Shown piece by piece: positions 53,041 through 61,998 of a stretch of DNA of 64,000 bases. The notes beneath the pieces are model-generated. The model did no database searches and was not told the DNA's origin. It saw only the letters and a program-made list of their open reading frames with translations. The stretch's first letter is position 1. Each line of letters begins with the position of its first letter. This DNA comes from CAYVAP01 sp964343195 (lineage in GTDB: Bacteria > Bacteroidota > Bacteroidia > J057): assembly GCA_964343195.1 (NCBI GenBank), contig CAYFIR010000012.1:1-64000 (forward strand). The letters run 5' to 3'. The translations under genes were made by a program, and so were the position numbers.

Positions 53041-53144
53041 CAACAGGAGCAGATTTCAGGTTTCAGGAAATTCCTGCAATTTGAAATCTGTTTTTTTCTC
53101 TCTTTTTACTGATCAAAGTTCTCTGAACCCTGATCACTGTAAAG

Positions 53145-53228
53145 GCCCAGGTGGTGAAATTGGTAGACACGCCATCTTGAGGGGGTGGTGGCCGCAAGGC
53201 CGTGCTGGTTCGAGTCCAGTCCTGGGCA
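53145..53228 (+). tRNA. tRNA-Leu (anticodon GAG), island integration site
   Basis: An 84-nt class II cloverleaf: acceptor gcccagg/cctgggc, anticodon arm ccatc-ttgaggg-ggtgg with anticodon gag, long variable arm tggccgcaaggccg, T-arm with ggttcgagtcc, discriminator A. It lies 104 bp after tRNA-Lys and probably shares its promoter. The last 14 bp, plus one flanking base, are duplicated at 62210-62224. Confidence 0.96.
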
Positions 53229-53229
53229 C
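53215..53229 (+). other. attL-like core at the 3' end of tRNA-Leu
   Basis: tccagtcctgggcac, the T-stem 3' side and acceptor end of tRNA-Leu. It recurs exactly at 62210-62224 and as an 11-bp partial copy at 61577-61587. Confidence 0.75.
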
Positions 53230-53235
53230 CCAGAG

Positions 53236-53274
53236 CGCATAAGTAATTGGCAGTCAATTATTTATGCGTTTTTT
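53236..53274 (+). terminator. Terminator of the tRNA transcript (island-borne)
   Basis: A 14-bp stem (cgcataagtaattg with caattatttatgcg, one G-T pair), gcagt loop and six T, 7 bp after tRNA-Leu. A second hairpin (ggcgaca/tgtcgcc followed by tttt) comes shortly after it. Both recur in copy 2 of the module. Confidence 0.9.
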
Positions 53275-53399
53275 ATTTTGGCGACACTTGAATCTGTCGC
53301 CTTTTCAGTACCACAAATTGCTTCCCCGGCTATTTCCCCCAAGCCGATTGCCTTGCCCCTTTCTCTCAATTCATCGTATCTTAGGGTAAAATATTAGCT

Positions 53400-53636
53400 A
53401 TGTCAGTAGTTGAAGGATTCGGAGATATTGCTGGGATACTTGCTCAAATGGCTCCAGATAAGGTAGTGGCCCTGAAGGCCCCCCAATCTTTGGGAGAACG
53501 TGTAGAAACCCTGGTTGAGCAGAAGAAGCAAGACCCATTGAGTGAGGAGGAAACCGTAGAGCTGGAACGCTACCTCTCCCTTGACTTATTGATTAACCTT
53601 GCCAGGGCACGGGCTAAAGTAATGTTAGCTGTGTGA
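53400..53636 (+). CDS. Small acidic helical protein (orf78), copy 1
   Basis: 78 residues, all helical, with a central LVEQKKQDPLSEEETVELERYL segment and an Ala/Lys-rich tail ending LARARAKVML. It is 70/78 identical to the protein at 61762-61998. In cyanobacteria and other bacteria, similar small proteins with a LSEEE..ELE.YL core and KARA tail lie just upstream of HNH endonuclease genes (from memory). Here a GTG start overlaps the stop codon (53633) and opens MSGAFTSECL, like the first residues of the HNH remnant in copy 2, but then loses homology. Probably a gene that has lost its partner. The function is unknown. Confidence 0.7.
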   Translation: MSVVEGFGDIAGILAQMAPDKVVALKAPQSLGERVETLVEQKKQDPLSEEETVELERYLSLDLLINLARARAKVMLAV

Positions 53637-53708
53637 GTGGTGCGTTTACTTCAGAATGTCTAATAATATCACTTCCAGGTATCCTAAAAGCGCTCTATAC
53701 TACTGTGT

Positions 53709-53867
53709 ATGGGGTGCTTTTTGCGTACCTTGATCAGCAGCAACCTCCGCCAACTGGAGCCCGTCCATCCGCTCAGCCCCGAAGCGAACCTGAAGATCCA
53801 CGCCATGGAGGGGCAGTTGCATAAGGTCAATCAGTTTTTGGATGAGTTTTTTCGGGGGAGGGGGTAG
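53709..53867 (+). other. 52-codon ORF, possible gene remnant
   Basis: ATG at 53709, stop at 53865-53867. The product has a plausible, non-repetitive composition, for example LRQLEPVHPLSPEANLKIHA and KVNQFLDEFF, with codon use like real genes. It may be the 3' end of a gene truncated by insertion of the module, or a small gene. It is convergent with res, with 12 bp between stop codons. Family not recognised. Confidence 0.4.
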
Positions 53868-53879
53868 AGGAAGGAAGCA

Positions 53880-56800
53880 CTAAACACCGGTATCACTTAG
53901 TGAATCTATATTTCCAAATATAGTTCTTAGATATCCTTTATCCTTGTCGATGAATAGCACCTTGTTTTCTGCGAATTGGGCTTTCGTAGTACCTAATCCC
54001 TCCCCCCAAGTCTGACGAACTTTTTCAAACGGTGTAACCGAAAGGATAAATCCTGATATGGATACATCTATATCCTGCTGATCCTTTTTGAGCTGGTCTA
54101 GAATCTTAGCTTCAAGCACCTGCACATCCTGCTTGCACCATAGGATTTTGGGATTATTGAAATGATTATCTCCCAGCAAAATCCCTTTAGGGTCAAGGAA
54201 ATAGATGTATTGCCTGGCACTATTCACGACCCAAAGGATAAAGTCGGGATAGAAAGACGAACTTTCCATGAAGAACCCAATTCCCTTTACCGATAGGTTG
54301 CGAAGTAGAAAAAGTTGTTTATCCTTGAATCTATCTGATTCCTTTACGTACTCCCTCAGATGATTGATGAAGTCTCTCTCTCCGTCATTCAACCTTGTCG
54401 GAACAGTTTTGATCTCCTTGAATTTCTTGCCACCATCAATTGAGGCAATTGGCGAATAAAGGTGTTTATCGAAGTGAATAGAGGGCAGTGTAGGGTCATC
54501 CTTTTCATACATCACCTTGATTTTATCTTCCAATTCCTTGATGAATGCCTCATGTTTCTTGGGCACTTTCACCACCATGGTACGCGATTCCGGGAACATG
54601 ACGGCATGCTCTTTATGGCTGAGCATATCATAGGTGAGGTATTGGGAAAGAAATGCCTTCTCTTTGTCTGCATAAAACTTATTGATGTAGTCCTTCACTA
54701 AGCTCACCGCGACTCCCTGAATTTTGCCCCCAATGGCTTCCTGCATCCCAAACTGCCCCTTTTGACTATACAAATTGAACCCTCCCTCTTCCATCAACTG
54801 AGCAATGACGCTTGGCTCTATGATCAGGTTGTAATACCCCTTCAGCAGCTTATACCGATTGGCTTCCAGCATGAGGGCGCGATAGTCGATAAAAGCCCGA
54901 AATTCTTTCAGGAAATTGTGCTGATAGTCCTCTACTTCCTCAGCCACTTGGCTATTGAAGCCACCTGCCGCGATACTGACCTTGTTTCGCATGTCAATGG
55001 TAACCCTTTTTGCCACATCTGCGCTGTATTCCAATTCGATCAGTTCCTCCTGAAAAGATTTGTCCTCCCGCTTTTTGAAAGTCATGATCTTGCCGTTCCA
55101 TTGACCCTCATGATTAAGCTTGATCTCAATGGGGATGTGTGTGTAATCAGGCACTTCCTTCTCGATCTCGGTGAGGAACCGATTCATGTAAGAAGCATTC
55201 AGCCCCATGATGGAAATGGTCTGCAGGGCGCGCACATGATACGGGGCATTGGCCTCCTCGCGTTTGAGAGAAAGGTTCTTGCCTTTCAAGCGCACCCCAC
55301 GGCCAAATAGTTGAATGATCTGCGCCCCCTCGCTTTTGCCCATGTTCATCAACCCCATACTTGAAACTCTCCATGAGTTCCACCCTTCAATAAACTTTTT
55401 GGAACCAATCAGGATGTTGATTGGGGAATGAGTCTCTGAGATGGCCTGAAACAGGGAAGGGGAAAAGTTGTCATCCTGAATGCTCAGTTCTCCCTCGGTG
55501 TCTGCCTCCAGGGTTTTGGCATACTTGGGTACATCGCCGATGTTGATGACGGCGAAGTAGGAGTCGCTGCTTTTGGTCTTCAGCCCAATCTCCCCTTCTG
55601 CTTGCTTGATCTGGAAAGCGTCGATGCTGCCTACCCCATTGAATACTTTGCTCAATATGACCTCCGCAATCGGACGCTCCTGTCTCAGGGATTCAAAGTG
55701 CCCCTTAAAAATATCATTGCCCTCCCCATCTCGCAGACCTGTGGCATCCGATAGGATTTTGTCAATGTCGGCTTGTAGCTCAGCAGGAGAGGAGAGTGCA
55801 TAGCGAAAAAACGCAATGACCCGCGACACATCTGATATGGTATCCTTGTCAGACTGAGTCTTGCCTGAACTGATCACCCGACTCCCCACAAATACCCACA
55901 ATGGCTTCTCAATGTTGTAGGGGCGCAGGTCCTGCTCGTGCTTCTCAAACAGTGCTAGCTGTTCATAGTAACCCAACAGGCTCGCCGTGAGTAGCAACCT
56001 GTTTTGCTCTTCGCTGTATTCGTTTTTGGTATCCAGGTTGAATACGCGAAAGTCCTTGCCGTAGCCATCGGTATAAAAGTGGCGATAGGAATAGTCAAAA
56101 ATGATGGCCTTGCCGTACTCCTGCAACAGGTCTTTGGTGCTCTTGGTGATGATCTGCCCGAAGGTGGCAGAGTATTCAAAGGTAAAGGAACCCTTCCCAC
56201 GCGTCAGGTGCTCTCGCAGGCTTTTCCAGGTTTTCTCTTCCGATTTTTGCCCTTTGTGCCCTTCGTCAATGAATACCAGGTTGCGAGACTCTGAAAAGTA
56301 ATCTACATCCACGCTCACGCCTTCTCCTTCTTTGTCCTTCACCAATTTGGTAATCTCCAAAATGAGAATCTCGCCCTCTTTGGTTTTCAGGCTTTCCTCA
56401 CTGCCGGAATAGAGCTTGGCAGGAATGCCACTTTCGACACAGCTTTCATAGTGCTGACGGCTCAATCCCTCATTGGGGGTAATCAGGATGATGTTTTCCC
56501 ACTCCTTGAAGTACTTAGTGATCTGCCAGTAGTTGCAGTGCATCAGCAGGGTCTTGCCGCTCCCCGTTGCCATCCAATAGGCCAATTTCTTCACATCCTG
56601 CGCCGTGTAGGCTTCCAGCTTTGCAAAGTCTCGATTTCCTTGGGCAAAGGCATTGAGTTGGCCCAGTAGGTGGCTGAGATTGTGGCTGTACTGGTCGAAG
56701 AAGTACTCGGTAAACAGCAGCGCAAACCACTGATAGTACTTGAAGCTAAAAAAGGGCTCCGCCCGCTTTTCGCGCAACTGTTTCTCATAGCCTTGGATGG

Positions 56801-56999
56801 CTTCGTCATATTCCTGAATGGCACGGTCCTCGATGCGCTTGTTGGAGTTGGACATCAGGGCACTGGCAAAGTAGGTGTAGCCTGTGGAACTGCTGCCTGA
56901 CGCTTTGTGGTTGAACTCATCCCGCAGGTCTTCAAAGGATTCATATCCCAACTGATGCAGGATGTAGCGGAAGAGGACCAATTGTTTTTCTAGCTGCAT
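53880..56999 (-). CDS. Type III-like restriction enzyme, helicase/nuclease subunit (Res)
   Basis: 1039 residues. A superfamily 2 helicase core starts about residue 140: Walker A MATGSGKTLLM, NIILITPNEG (motif Ia), VFIDEGHKG (DEAH-type box as DEGH), EYSATFG (motif III) and QLFGRGVRLKG (motif VI). Near the C-terminus SFYPDFILWV followed by YIYFLDPKG has the PD...(D/E)xK spacing of a nuclease site. Together with Mod it should cut unmodified DNA after ATP-driven movement. Its ATG lies 3 bp after the rhuM stop codon, making it the third gene of the operon. Length and order suit type III systems or close variants. Confidence 0.88.
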   Translation of the reverse strand: MQLEKQLVLFRYILHQLGYESFEDLRDEFNHKASGSSSTGYTYFASALMSNSNKRIEDRAIQEYDEAIQGYEKQLREKRAEPFFSFKYYQWFALLFTEYFFDQYSHNLSHLLGQLNAFAQGNRDFAKLEAYTAQDVKKLAYWMATGSGKTLLMHCNYWQITKYFKEWENIILITPNEGLSRQHYESCVESGIPAKLYSGSEESLKTKEGEILILEITKLVKDKEGEGVSVDVDYFSESRNLVFIDEGHKGQKSEEKTWKSLREHLTRGKGSFTFEYSATFGQIITKSTKDLLQEYGKAIIFDYSYRHFYTDGYGKDFRVFNLDTKNEYSEEQNRLLLTASLLGYYEQLALFEKHEQDLRPYNIEKPLWVFVGSRVISSGKTQSDKDTISDVSRVIAFFRYALSSPAELQADIDKILSDATGLRDGEGNDIFKGHFESLRQERPIAEVILSKVFNGVGSIDAFQIKQAEGEIGLKTKSSDSYFAVINIGDVPKYAKTLEADTEGELSIQDDNFSPSLFQAISETHSPINILIGSKKFIEGWNSWRVSSMGLMNMGKSEGAQIIQLFGRGVRLKGKNLSLKREEANAPYHVRALQTISIMGLNASYMNRFLTEIEKEVPDYTHIPIEIKLNHEGQWNGKIMTFKKREDKSFQEELIELEYSADVAKRVTIDMRNKVSIAAGGFNSQVAEEVEDYQHNFLKEFRAFIDYRALMLEANRYKLLKGYYNLIIEPSVIAQLMEEGGFNLYSQKGQFGMQEAIGGKIQGVAVSLVKDYINKFYADKEKAFLSQYLTYDMLSHKEHAVMFPESRTMVVKVPKKHEAFIKELEDKIKVMYEKDDPTLPSIHFDKHLYSPIASIDGGKKFKEIKTVPTRLNDGERDFINHLREYVKESDRFKDKQLFLLRNLSVKGIGFFMESSSFYPDFILWVVNSARQYIYFLDPKGILLGDNHFNNPKILWCKQDVQVLEAKILDQLKKDQQDIDVSISGFILSVTPFEKVRQTWGEGLGTTKAQFAENKVLFIDKDKGYLRTIFGNIDSLSDTGV

Positions 57000-57002
57000 G
57001 AT

Positions 57003-58034
57003 TTACCCCTTTTTTTTCTTTTGCTTCTTGGTCTGCTCCACGAACTTGTCAAAGTCAGATTCAAATGACTGATCCTGCACGATCCGGTATTTGCTGTATT
57101 CCTGTTCGGCTAGTTGCCGGGCAACGGATGCGGAAATTTTCCCCGCATCTTTCAGCACTTGATACTCATTGAATTGCAAGAAGGCATCGAGGCGGCTTAC
57201 CCAATCCGCCATCTTCATCGGATTACGTCTCTCCGCCTGTAGCTCGGCAAAGTCGAGATACATGCTCACAATGCGGTTGAGCTCTTTGAGCTCCTTTTCG
57301 CTCAGGTAGTTCTTGGCTACCGACACATCTGACTTAAGGATTTTGCCCTCGGGGGCATTCTTCCAGGTGGTAAGCCCCATATGCGGCTTACGGGAATCTG
57401 CCCGTCCTTTGATTATTTCTGCTGCGGTATGCCCCGTAATCGCCCAATGCAGCTTGTTTTGTACCGTTTTGTAAAAGGTTTGGGTAACCTCCGCTTTGGG
57501 GTCATAGTCTATGCTACACTGCGCGTAGATGTCGGTGATTTTTTGATAAAATCTGCGTTCGCTCGCCCGTATCTCCCGGATGCGTTCGAGCAATTCATCA
57601 AAGTAGTCTTTCCCAAACAGCCGCGTACCTTGCTTGAGCCGGGCATCATCCAGGGCAAAGCCTTTGATGATGTATTCCCTGAGTACCTTGGTGGCCCAGA
57701 TGCGAAACTGCGTGCCTCGCTGCGATTTGACTCGGTAGCCCACCGAGATGATCACATCCAGGTTGTAGTAATCTAATTCCCGGGCTACTTCTCTGCCGCC
57801 TTCCATCTGAACTGTTCGGAATTTCCGAACAGTTGCTTCACGCACCAATTCCCCTTCTGCAAACACATGGGAAATGTGTTCAGAGATGGTCGATTTGGCT
57901 TTTTCAAACAGGGCTTGCATGCCTTCCTGGGTCAGCCATACCGTTTCTTCATACAGCAAGACCGCTACTTTGACTTCCCCGCTTTGGGAAACATAGAGCA
58001 GAAATTCACTTTGATTGGGCGTGAGGTCAGCCAT
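57003..58034 (-). CDS. RhuM family protein
   Basis: 343 residues, no signal peptide. The N-terminal part has VWLTQEGMQALFEKAKSTIS and EGELVREATVRKFRTVQMEG, then the highly conserved block YYNLDVIISVGYRVKSQRGTQFRIWATKVL. These define the RhuM (virulence RhuM) family, named after a Salmonella SPI-3 gene and common in restriction and other defence loci. The N-terminus resembles a DNA-binding helix-turn-helix (KilA-N/ORF6N-like). The ATG shares one base with the mod stop codon (TGATG) and the stop is 3 bp from res, so it is embedded in the restriction operon. Its molecular role there is unknown; specificity accessory, regulator or abortive effector are possible. Confidence 0.9.
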   Translation of the reverse strand: MADLTPNQSEFLLYVSQSGEVKVAVLLYEETVWLTQEGMQALFEKAKSTISEHISHVFAEGELVREATVRKFRTVQMEGGREVARELDYYNLDVIISVGYRVKSQRGTQFRIWATKVLREYIIKGFALDDARLKQGTRLFGKDYFDELLERIREIRASERRFYQKITDIYAQCSIDYDPKAEVTQTFYKTVQNKLHWAITGHTAAEIIKGRADSRKPHMGLTTWKNAPEGKILKSDVSVAKNYLSEKELKELNRIVSMYLDFAELQAERRNPMKMADWVSRLDAFLQFNEYQVLKDAGKISASVARQLAEQEYSKYRIVQDQSFESDFDKFVEQTKKQKKKKG

Positions 58035-61000
58035 CAGGAGAGCATTTTGTTTTTGAAGACTTCCTCAATCGGCTGATAGCCTTCCAGGTGCGCCTGATCG
58101 TTGAGGTAGAGCAGGTCGTAGGCAAAGGCCGCAAGCTCCGATTTGAGGACCTTCGCGTCGGCGGCATAGTCGTCCAAAGTCCAGCCCTTGACCGAACGCC
58201 ATACGACGAGGATCTGTTTGTTGGCGTTGTTATGGCCATAGACAAATTGGTACTTCTTGCCATTGAGTTCTTTGGTGATGCATTTCTGCATGTGTAGGCC
58301 GATGAGGTAGTTGAAGGTCTCTACCAGGTCCACGGCTTGCTCCGTGTCATACGTAAAGCCATCCCAGACCTTGAGTTGGTAGTCCCAGGGGTCTTGCATG
58401 GCCGCTGTATTCACCAGGGTTTGGCTGCCGCGCGTCTCAAACTCCAGGAAGTACTTGGGGATGTACTGCTCAAATGCCAATGCCTGCTGCACGGCATCCT
58501 CAGAGGCATGGAAGGCGATGTTTTCCAGGGCTTCTTCATACTGCTCCAATCGCTGATACTTGAAGAAAACCCCCAGGCCATTCATGCTACCATCTTTGGG
58601 TTTGCCGTCTTTCCAATCGAAGGTGTAGGCGATTTTTTTGATGCGGGGGAGGATGACGGAATGAATGTACTCTCCTTGCTCAATTAGAATACACTTCCGA
58701 TTGCCCTTATCATCTCGATTTAGCATCTGGGTGGCATGGAACGTTGTTCCTGAACCTGGGAAGTAATCCAAGATGACAATATCTGGACTGTCAGAGCTTA
58801 GCCAAATACAGTCGTACACGGCATGGACAGACTTTGGATATGAGAATATTTCATGTTCGTTGAATAAATCTTTAAGCAGAGCAGTTCCATGTTCCGTTGC
58901 AGAATATTTTGCTTCAGTCCAAACAGTAGTCGGCTGAACACCTTCATTTGGTCTTCGCTTGTAATAGATAAAAATCGCCCCGTTTTCTTGTTTTTCTGCT
59001 TTTAGATGACCTTGTTGCTTGGTGATGCTATTATATCCCATATACCATCGACCAAGTTCTCCATTATCTTTTCTTGGTAGGATTATTTCCTCGTTTTCAT
59101 TAGGCTTTTCCAATAGGGTATAAGATTCGGTTGCTGAGTCATATTGAAGTTTCGGGACGCGGACGTCAAGTTTGTCATTTAGAAATAACGGGAAATGCAT
59201 AGTTGGTCTATCACTTTTTAGTGAGCCGGACCCTGCCTTTCTAAGCATCTCCCAAAAAAAAGGCCCATTCTCATCACGTTCTCGGTATCTTGCAAGTTGC
59301 TCCTTTGTTCTAGGGAATCTTCCGATTTGAATATCATAACTATTACCAGCAAAAATTGCATACTCATGAGATAACGCAAATCCACTCGGAATTGGGCGAC
59401 CAGAGGGCTTTATCCGAATGGAAACAGTCCCCAAAACTTCTTTAAATACTGAATCCATTAGCCCAATCAAGTTTTGGTACTCAAAGTCATCAATAGTACA
59501 GCACAAAATGCCGCTATTTCCTAGAAGTGGTATGGATTCGTTAAATCTGTTCTCCAATAATGAAATCCAAGAGGAGTGCTTAAAACTGTTCTTATAGATG
59601 ATCTCTGACGCACTAGTGTTATATGGAGGGTCGATATATATACTCTGGACTTGCTGCTTATAGCTTTCTTGCAAAGTTCTCAGGCCATGAAAATTATCAG
59701 AATGCATGACAGCTCCGTCCAACTTATCATCAATTCCAATTTCGTTTGAAAGTTGATTCAGTAACGCTAGTTTAAACTCTTTCCCAAACCACCTCGTATC
59801 CACCGGCAATTTCCTCCACTCCTTTGCCTCTTCGCCGTTGTTCGTAAGACTGAGCTGTGCCCCCTCCTCCGGCTGCACCATCAGCTCTTCCAGGGTGATC
59901 CCCTTCCAGTCGGCGAAGAGTTCCTCCCCAAACAACTCCTTCCACTCTGCTACCTGCTTTTCATTTTTGATGACTTCCTCCAGGATGGGCCTAGCTGCTT
60001 CTTCCCCTACATACTCCACGAGGCGATCGATGGTGATGACCCACTCGGTGCTGAGCACAAACTTTTTCTTCTCCCAGAGTTTTTTCTGGAAGTCCTCGAT
60101 CTGACTCACAAAGTCGATGATGGTATCGGCGATGGCCTTGAAGACCTTGATGGTCTTGATGCGGTGCTTGAGGCGGTCAAAGTAGGCCTCGGTTTCGCTC
60201 ACATACAGGTCCTCGACCTCGATCAGCTCACTCTTGATGTAGTAGTCCAACTCTCGCTCCAGGAAGCTCTTCAGGTTCTTGTGGATGAAGAAGTCGTGCT
60301 TGTTTTTGCGGGTGTAGTGCTGAAGCTTTTGGAGGAGCAGGGGTTTGCCTGCTTCCCCTTCGGCCTTGCCCGGAACGGGTTTCCACAGCTTCGCGAATAG
60401 GGGATGGGTGCGGAACTCTTTCTGAAGAAACGCAAAGGCGAGTTCATCCAGGCTGTCCTGCTTGTTGTTGCCCTTGACTTGCTTCTTTTCCTCCTCCCCC
60501 AGGGGGCGATACTCAAAGTAGAAGGTAACTTCCTTCTCGTTTACGTCCGGCGGCTTATTGGCCAGGACAAACTGCAGGTTACTGTCCGCTTGGTCCTTGA
60601 TTTCGGGGGCGCGCTCAGAGAGCAGGAAGAAGTTTTTTTCCTCGGCCTTGACGTTGCCCTGTTCGAGTTGGGCGTTGTGCAGCTTGAAGTTGACCACGAG
60701 GGTACCTGTCATGGTCTGCACCTTGAAGGCGTAGTGGTTGAAGGTCTCCGAGGACTTGATGTAGTATTGATCCTGATTGGCCCAGTGAAAGTGGGTCTCC
60801 TCTCCGTTGTAGGGCACGACGTACTTTTCGTTTTTGCCAAAGCGGCGCTTGCTGATGAAGTCGCCCTTGTCGTAGTAGCGGGAGAAGAAGAGGGTGAGGT
60901 GGTTGTAGATCTGATTTTCGGTTTCAGCGGAAACGGTGGATTTGGTCACCTGAGCTTTCAGGCTTTTGTAGCGGCTGATTTTGTCCTTGCCAAATTTTTC

Positions 61001-61282
61001 CAGGGTCTTCTTTTCGGTTTCGTCAGCCTCCAGCCAGCCTTTGATGAGGCCGTCCTGCGTCAGGTCGGACAGTTGCTCCTCAATCCGCTGCGTTTCCTCT
61101 CCTGAGAGGGTTTGCAGTTCAGCTTGTACCTTGTCCACCAATAGGTGATCGATGAAGTGGGCGATCTCTTTCTTTTTGTAGTGCAGGATTTTGTACACCC
61201 CAAAATCGAGGTCCTGAGAATCAAACTGGAAGAGTTGGTTGAGAAAAGCCTTGAGTTGTGCTAAGGGAGTCCTATCGACCAT
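58034..61282 (-). CDS. Type III-like adenine DNA methyltransferase (Mod), mosaic
   Basis: 1082 residues. A long N-terminal domain (about 1-500, opening LKAFLNQLFQFDSQDLDFG) of unknown function precedes the methyltransferase: motif IV SIYIDPPYNT at about 540 and motif I as VILDYFPGSGTT at about 840, the beta-class (D12/N6-adenine) order. The region between holds the target-recognition domain. The stretch coding from motif IV through motif I (about 58690-59770) is visibly AT-rich: two sample lines of 60 nt (59041-59100 and 59161-59220) each count 35% GC, against 55% and 62% in lines 60121-60180 and 60361-60420 of the N-terminal part. This points to replacement of the specificity core. First gene of mod-rhuM-res. 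Confidence 0.9.
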   Translation of the reverse strand: MVDRTPLAQLKAFLNQLFQFDSQDLDFGVYKILHYKKKEIAHFIDHLLVDKVQAELQTLSGEETQRIEEQLSDLTQDGLIKGWLEADETEKKTLEKFGKDKISRYKSLKAQVTKSTVSAETENQIYNHLTLFFSRYYDKGDFISKRRFGKNEKYVVPYNGEETHFHWANQDQYYIKSSETFNHYAFKVQTMTGTLVVNFKLHNAQLEQGNVKAEEKNFFLLSERAPEIKDQADSNLQFVLANKPPDVNEKEVTFYFEYRPLGEEEKKQVKGNNKQDSLDELAFAFLQKEFRTHPLFAKLWKPVPGKAEGEAGKPLLLQKLQHYTRKNKHDFFIHKNLKSFLERELDYYIKSELIEVEDLYVSETEAYFDRLKHRIKTIKVFKAIADTIIDFVSQIEDFQKKLWEKKKFVLSTEWVITIDRLVEYVGEEAARPILEEVIKNEKQVAEWKELFGEELFADWKGITLEELMVQPEEGAQLSLTNNGEEAKEWRKLPVDTRWFGKEFKLALLNQLSNEIGIDDKLDGAVMHSDNFHGLRTLQESYKQQVQSIYIDPPYNTSASEIIYKNSFKHSSWISLLENRFNESIPLLGNSGILCCTIDDFEYQNLIGLMDSVFKEVLGTVSIRIKPSGRPIPSGFALSHEYAIFAGNSYDIQIGRFPRTKEQLARYRERDENGPFFWEMLRKAGSGSLKSDRPTMHFPLFLNDKLDVRVPKLQYDSATESYTLLEKPNENEEIILPRKDNGELGRWYMGYNSITKQQGHLKAEKQENGAIFIYYKRRPNEGVQPTTVWTEAKYSATEHGTALLKDLFNEHEIFSYPKSVHAVYDCIWLSSDSPDIVILDYFPGSGTTFHATQMLNRDDKGNRKCILIEQGEYIHSVILPRIKKIAYTFDWKDGKPKDGSMNGLGVFFKYQRLEQYEEALENIAFHASEDAVQQALAFEQYIPKYFLEFETRGSQTLVNTAAMQDPWDYQLKVWDGFTYDTEQAVDLVETFNYLIGLHMQKCITKELNGKKYQFVYGHNNANKQILVVWRSVKGWTLDDYAADAKVLKSELAAFAYDLLYLNDQAHLEGYQPIEEVFKNKMLS

Positions 61283-61576
61283 GAGTATCTTTGATTATGC
61301 GGGATGTCAATCCGTGTGCAGGTTGAAAGCCTTTCCCTAAAGTAGCTACTGTCTGCCGATAATTCATAGGTTCCGGGCTCGTTGGTAGCCGATTTTCCTT
61401 TGCCCACCGGGTTGTGGGACAGGAGTTGGCACCCTATCCTAGGGAATATTTCCTTTTCACTGACTATTTTATGGATTGTTTTTCCTAATCTGAGTTGAAT
61501 ACCTGTATTTTTTCGCCAAAGCCATTTCAACCCTATCTCATTTATCGTGAGGTGGGTATCCGCGTATACATGGTAA

Positions 61577-61587
61577 TCCAGTCCTGG
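61577..61587 (+). other. Middle att-like site
   Basis: tccagtcctgg, the first 11 bp of the tRNA-Leu-end core, 21 bp before the hairpin of module copy 2. The preceding ggtaat is shared with the far site at 62204. Confidence 0.5.
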
Positions 61588-61761
61588 TTGCTCAAATCGC
61601 ATAAATGGCTATAAATCAGCTGTTTATGCGATTTTTATTTTGGCGACACTTGAATCTGTCGCCTTTTCAGTACCGCAAATTGCTTCTCCGGCTATTTCCC
61701 CCAAGCCGATTGCCTTGCCCCTTTCTCTCACTTCATCGTATCTTAGGACAAAGTATTAGCT

Positions 61762-61998
61762 ATGTCAGTAGTTGAAGTATTCGGAGATATTGCTGGGATA
61801 CTTGCTCAAATGGCTCCAGATAAGGTAGTGGCCCTTAGGGCACCACAGTCTCTAGGAGAACGTGTAGAAACCCTGGTTGAGCAGAAGAAGCAGGGCCCAT
61901 TGAGTGAGGAGGAAACCTTAGAACTGGAACGCTACCTTTCCCTTGATTTATTGATTAACCTTGCCAAGGCAAAAGCTAAAGTAATATTAGCCGCGTGA
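61762..61998 (+). CDS. Small acidic helical protein (orf78), copy 2
   Basis: 78 residues, 70 identical to copy 1. The eight changes are mild (for example K/R, V/L, M/I). Nucleotide changes are often at third positions (ccccaa/ccacag for Pro-Gln), suggesting both copies were kept under protein selection for a time. It overlaps by GTGA with a degenerate HNH gene start. In known pairs of this kind the small protein precedes an HNH endonuclease, so it may be an antitoxin or accessory protein; this is inference from gene order. Confidence 0.7.
   Translation: MSVVEVFGDIAGILAQMAPDKVVALRAPQSLGERVETLVEQKKQGPLSEEETLELERYLSLDLLINLAKAKAKVILAA

Larger units (their letters stand above)
53215..53639 (+). 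repeat. Flanking module repeat, copy 1
   Basis: From the hairpin at 53236 to 53639 this 404-bp segment matches 61598-62001 with no net length change. It contains two hairpins and a 78-aa gene. In both copies the tRNA-end-like word tccagtcctgg lies exactly 21 bp before the hairpin, so the repeat may include it (with about 10 diverged bases between). Confidence 0.9.

Noticed and set aside
53633..53824. 63-codon GTG ORF after orf78 copy 1
   Set aside because: Only its first ten residues resemble the HNH remnant; the rest is low-complexity Pro/Gln/Arg sequence in a shifted frame of the ORF at 53709. Best seen as decayed sequence.
61261..61602. 113-codon minus-strand ORF between module copy 2 and mod
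   Set aside because: It overlaps the mod start and its own start lies inside the hairpin and tRNA-like word of the module. No recognisable family.
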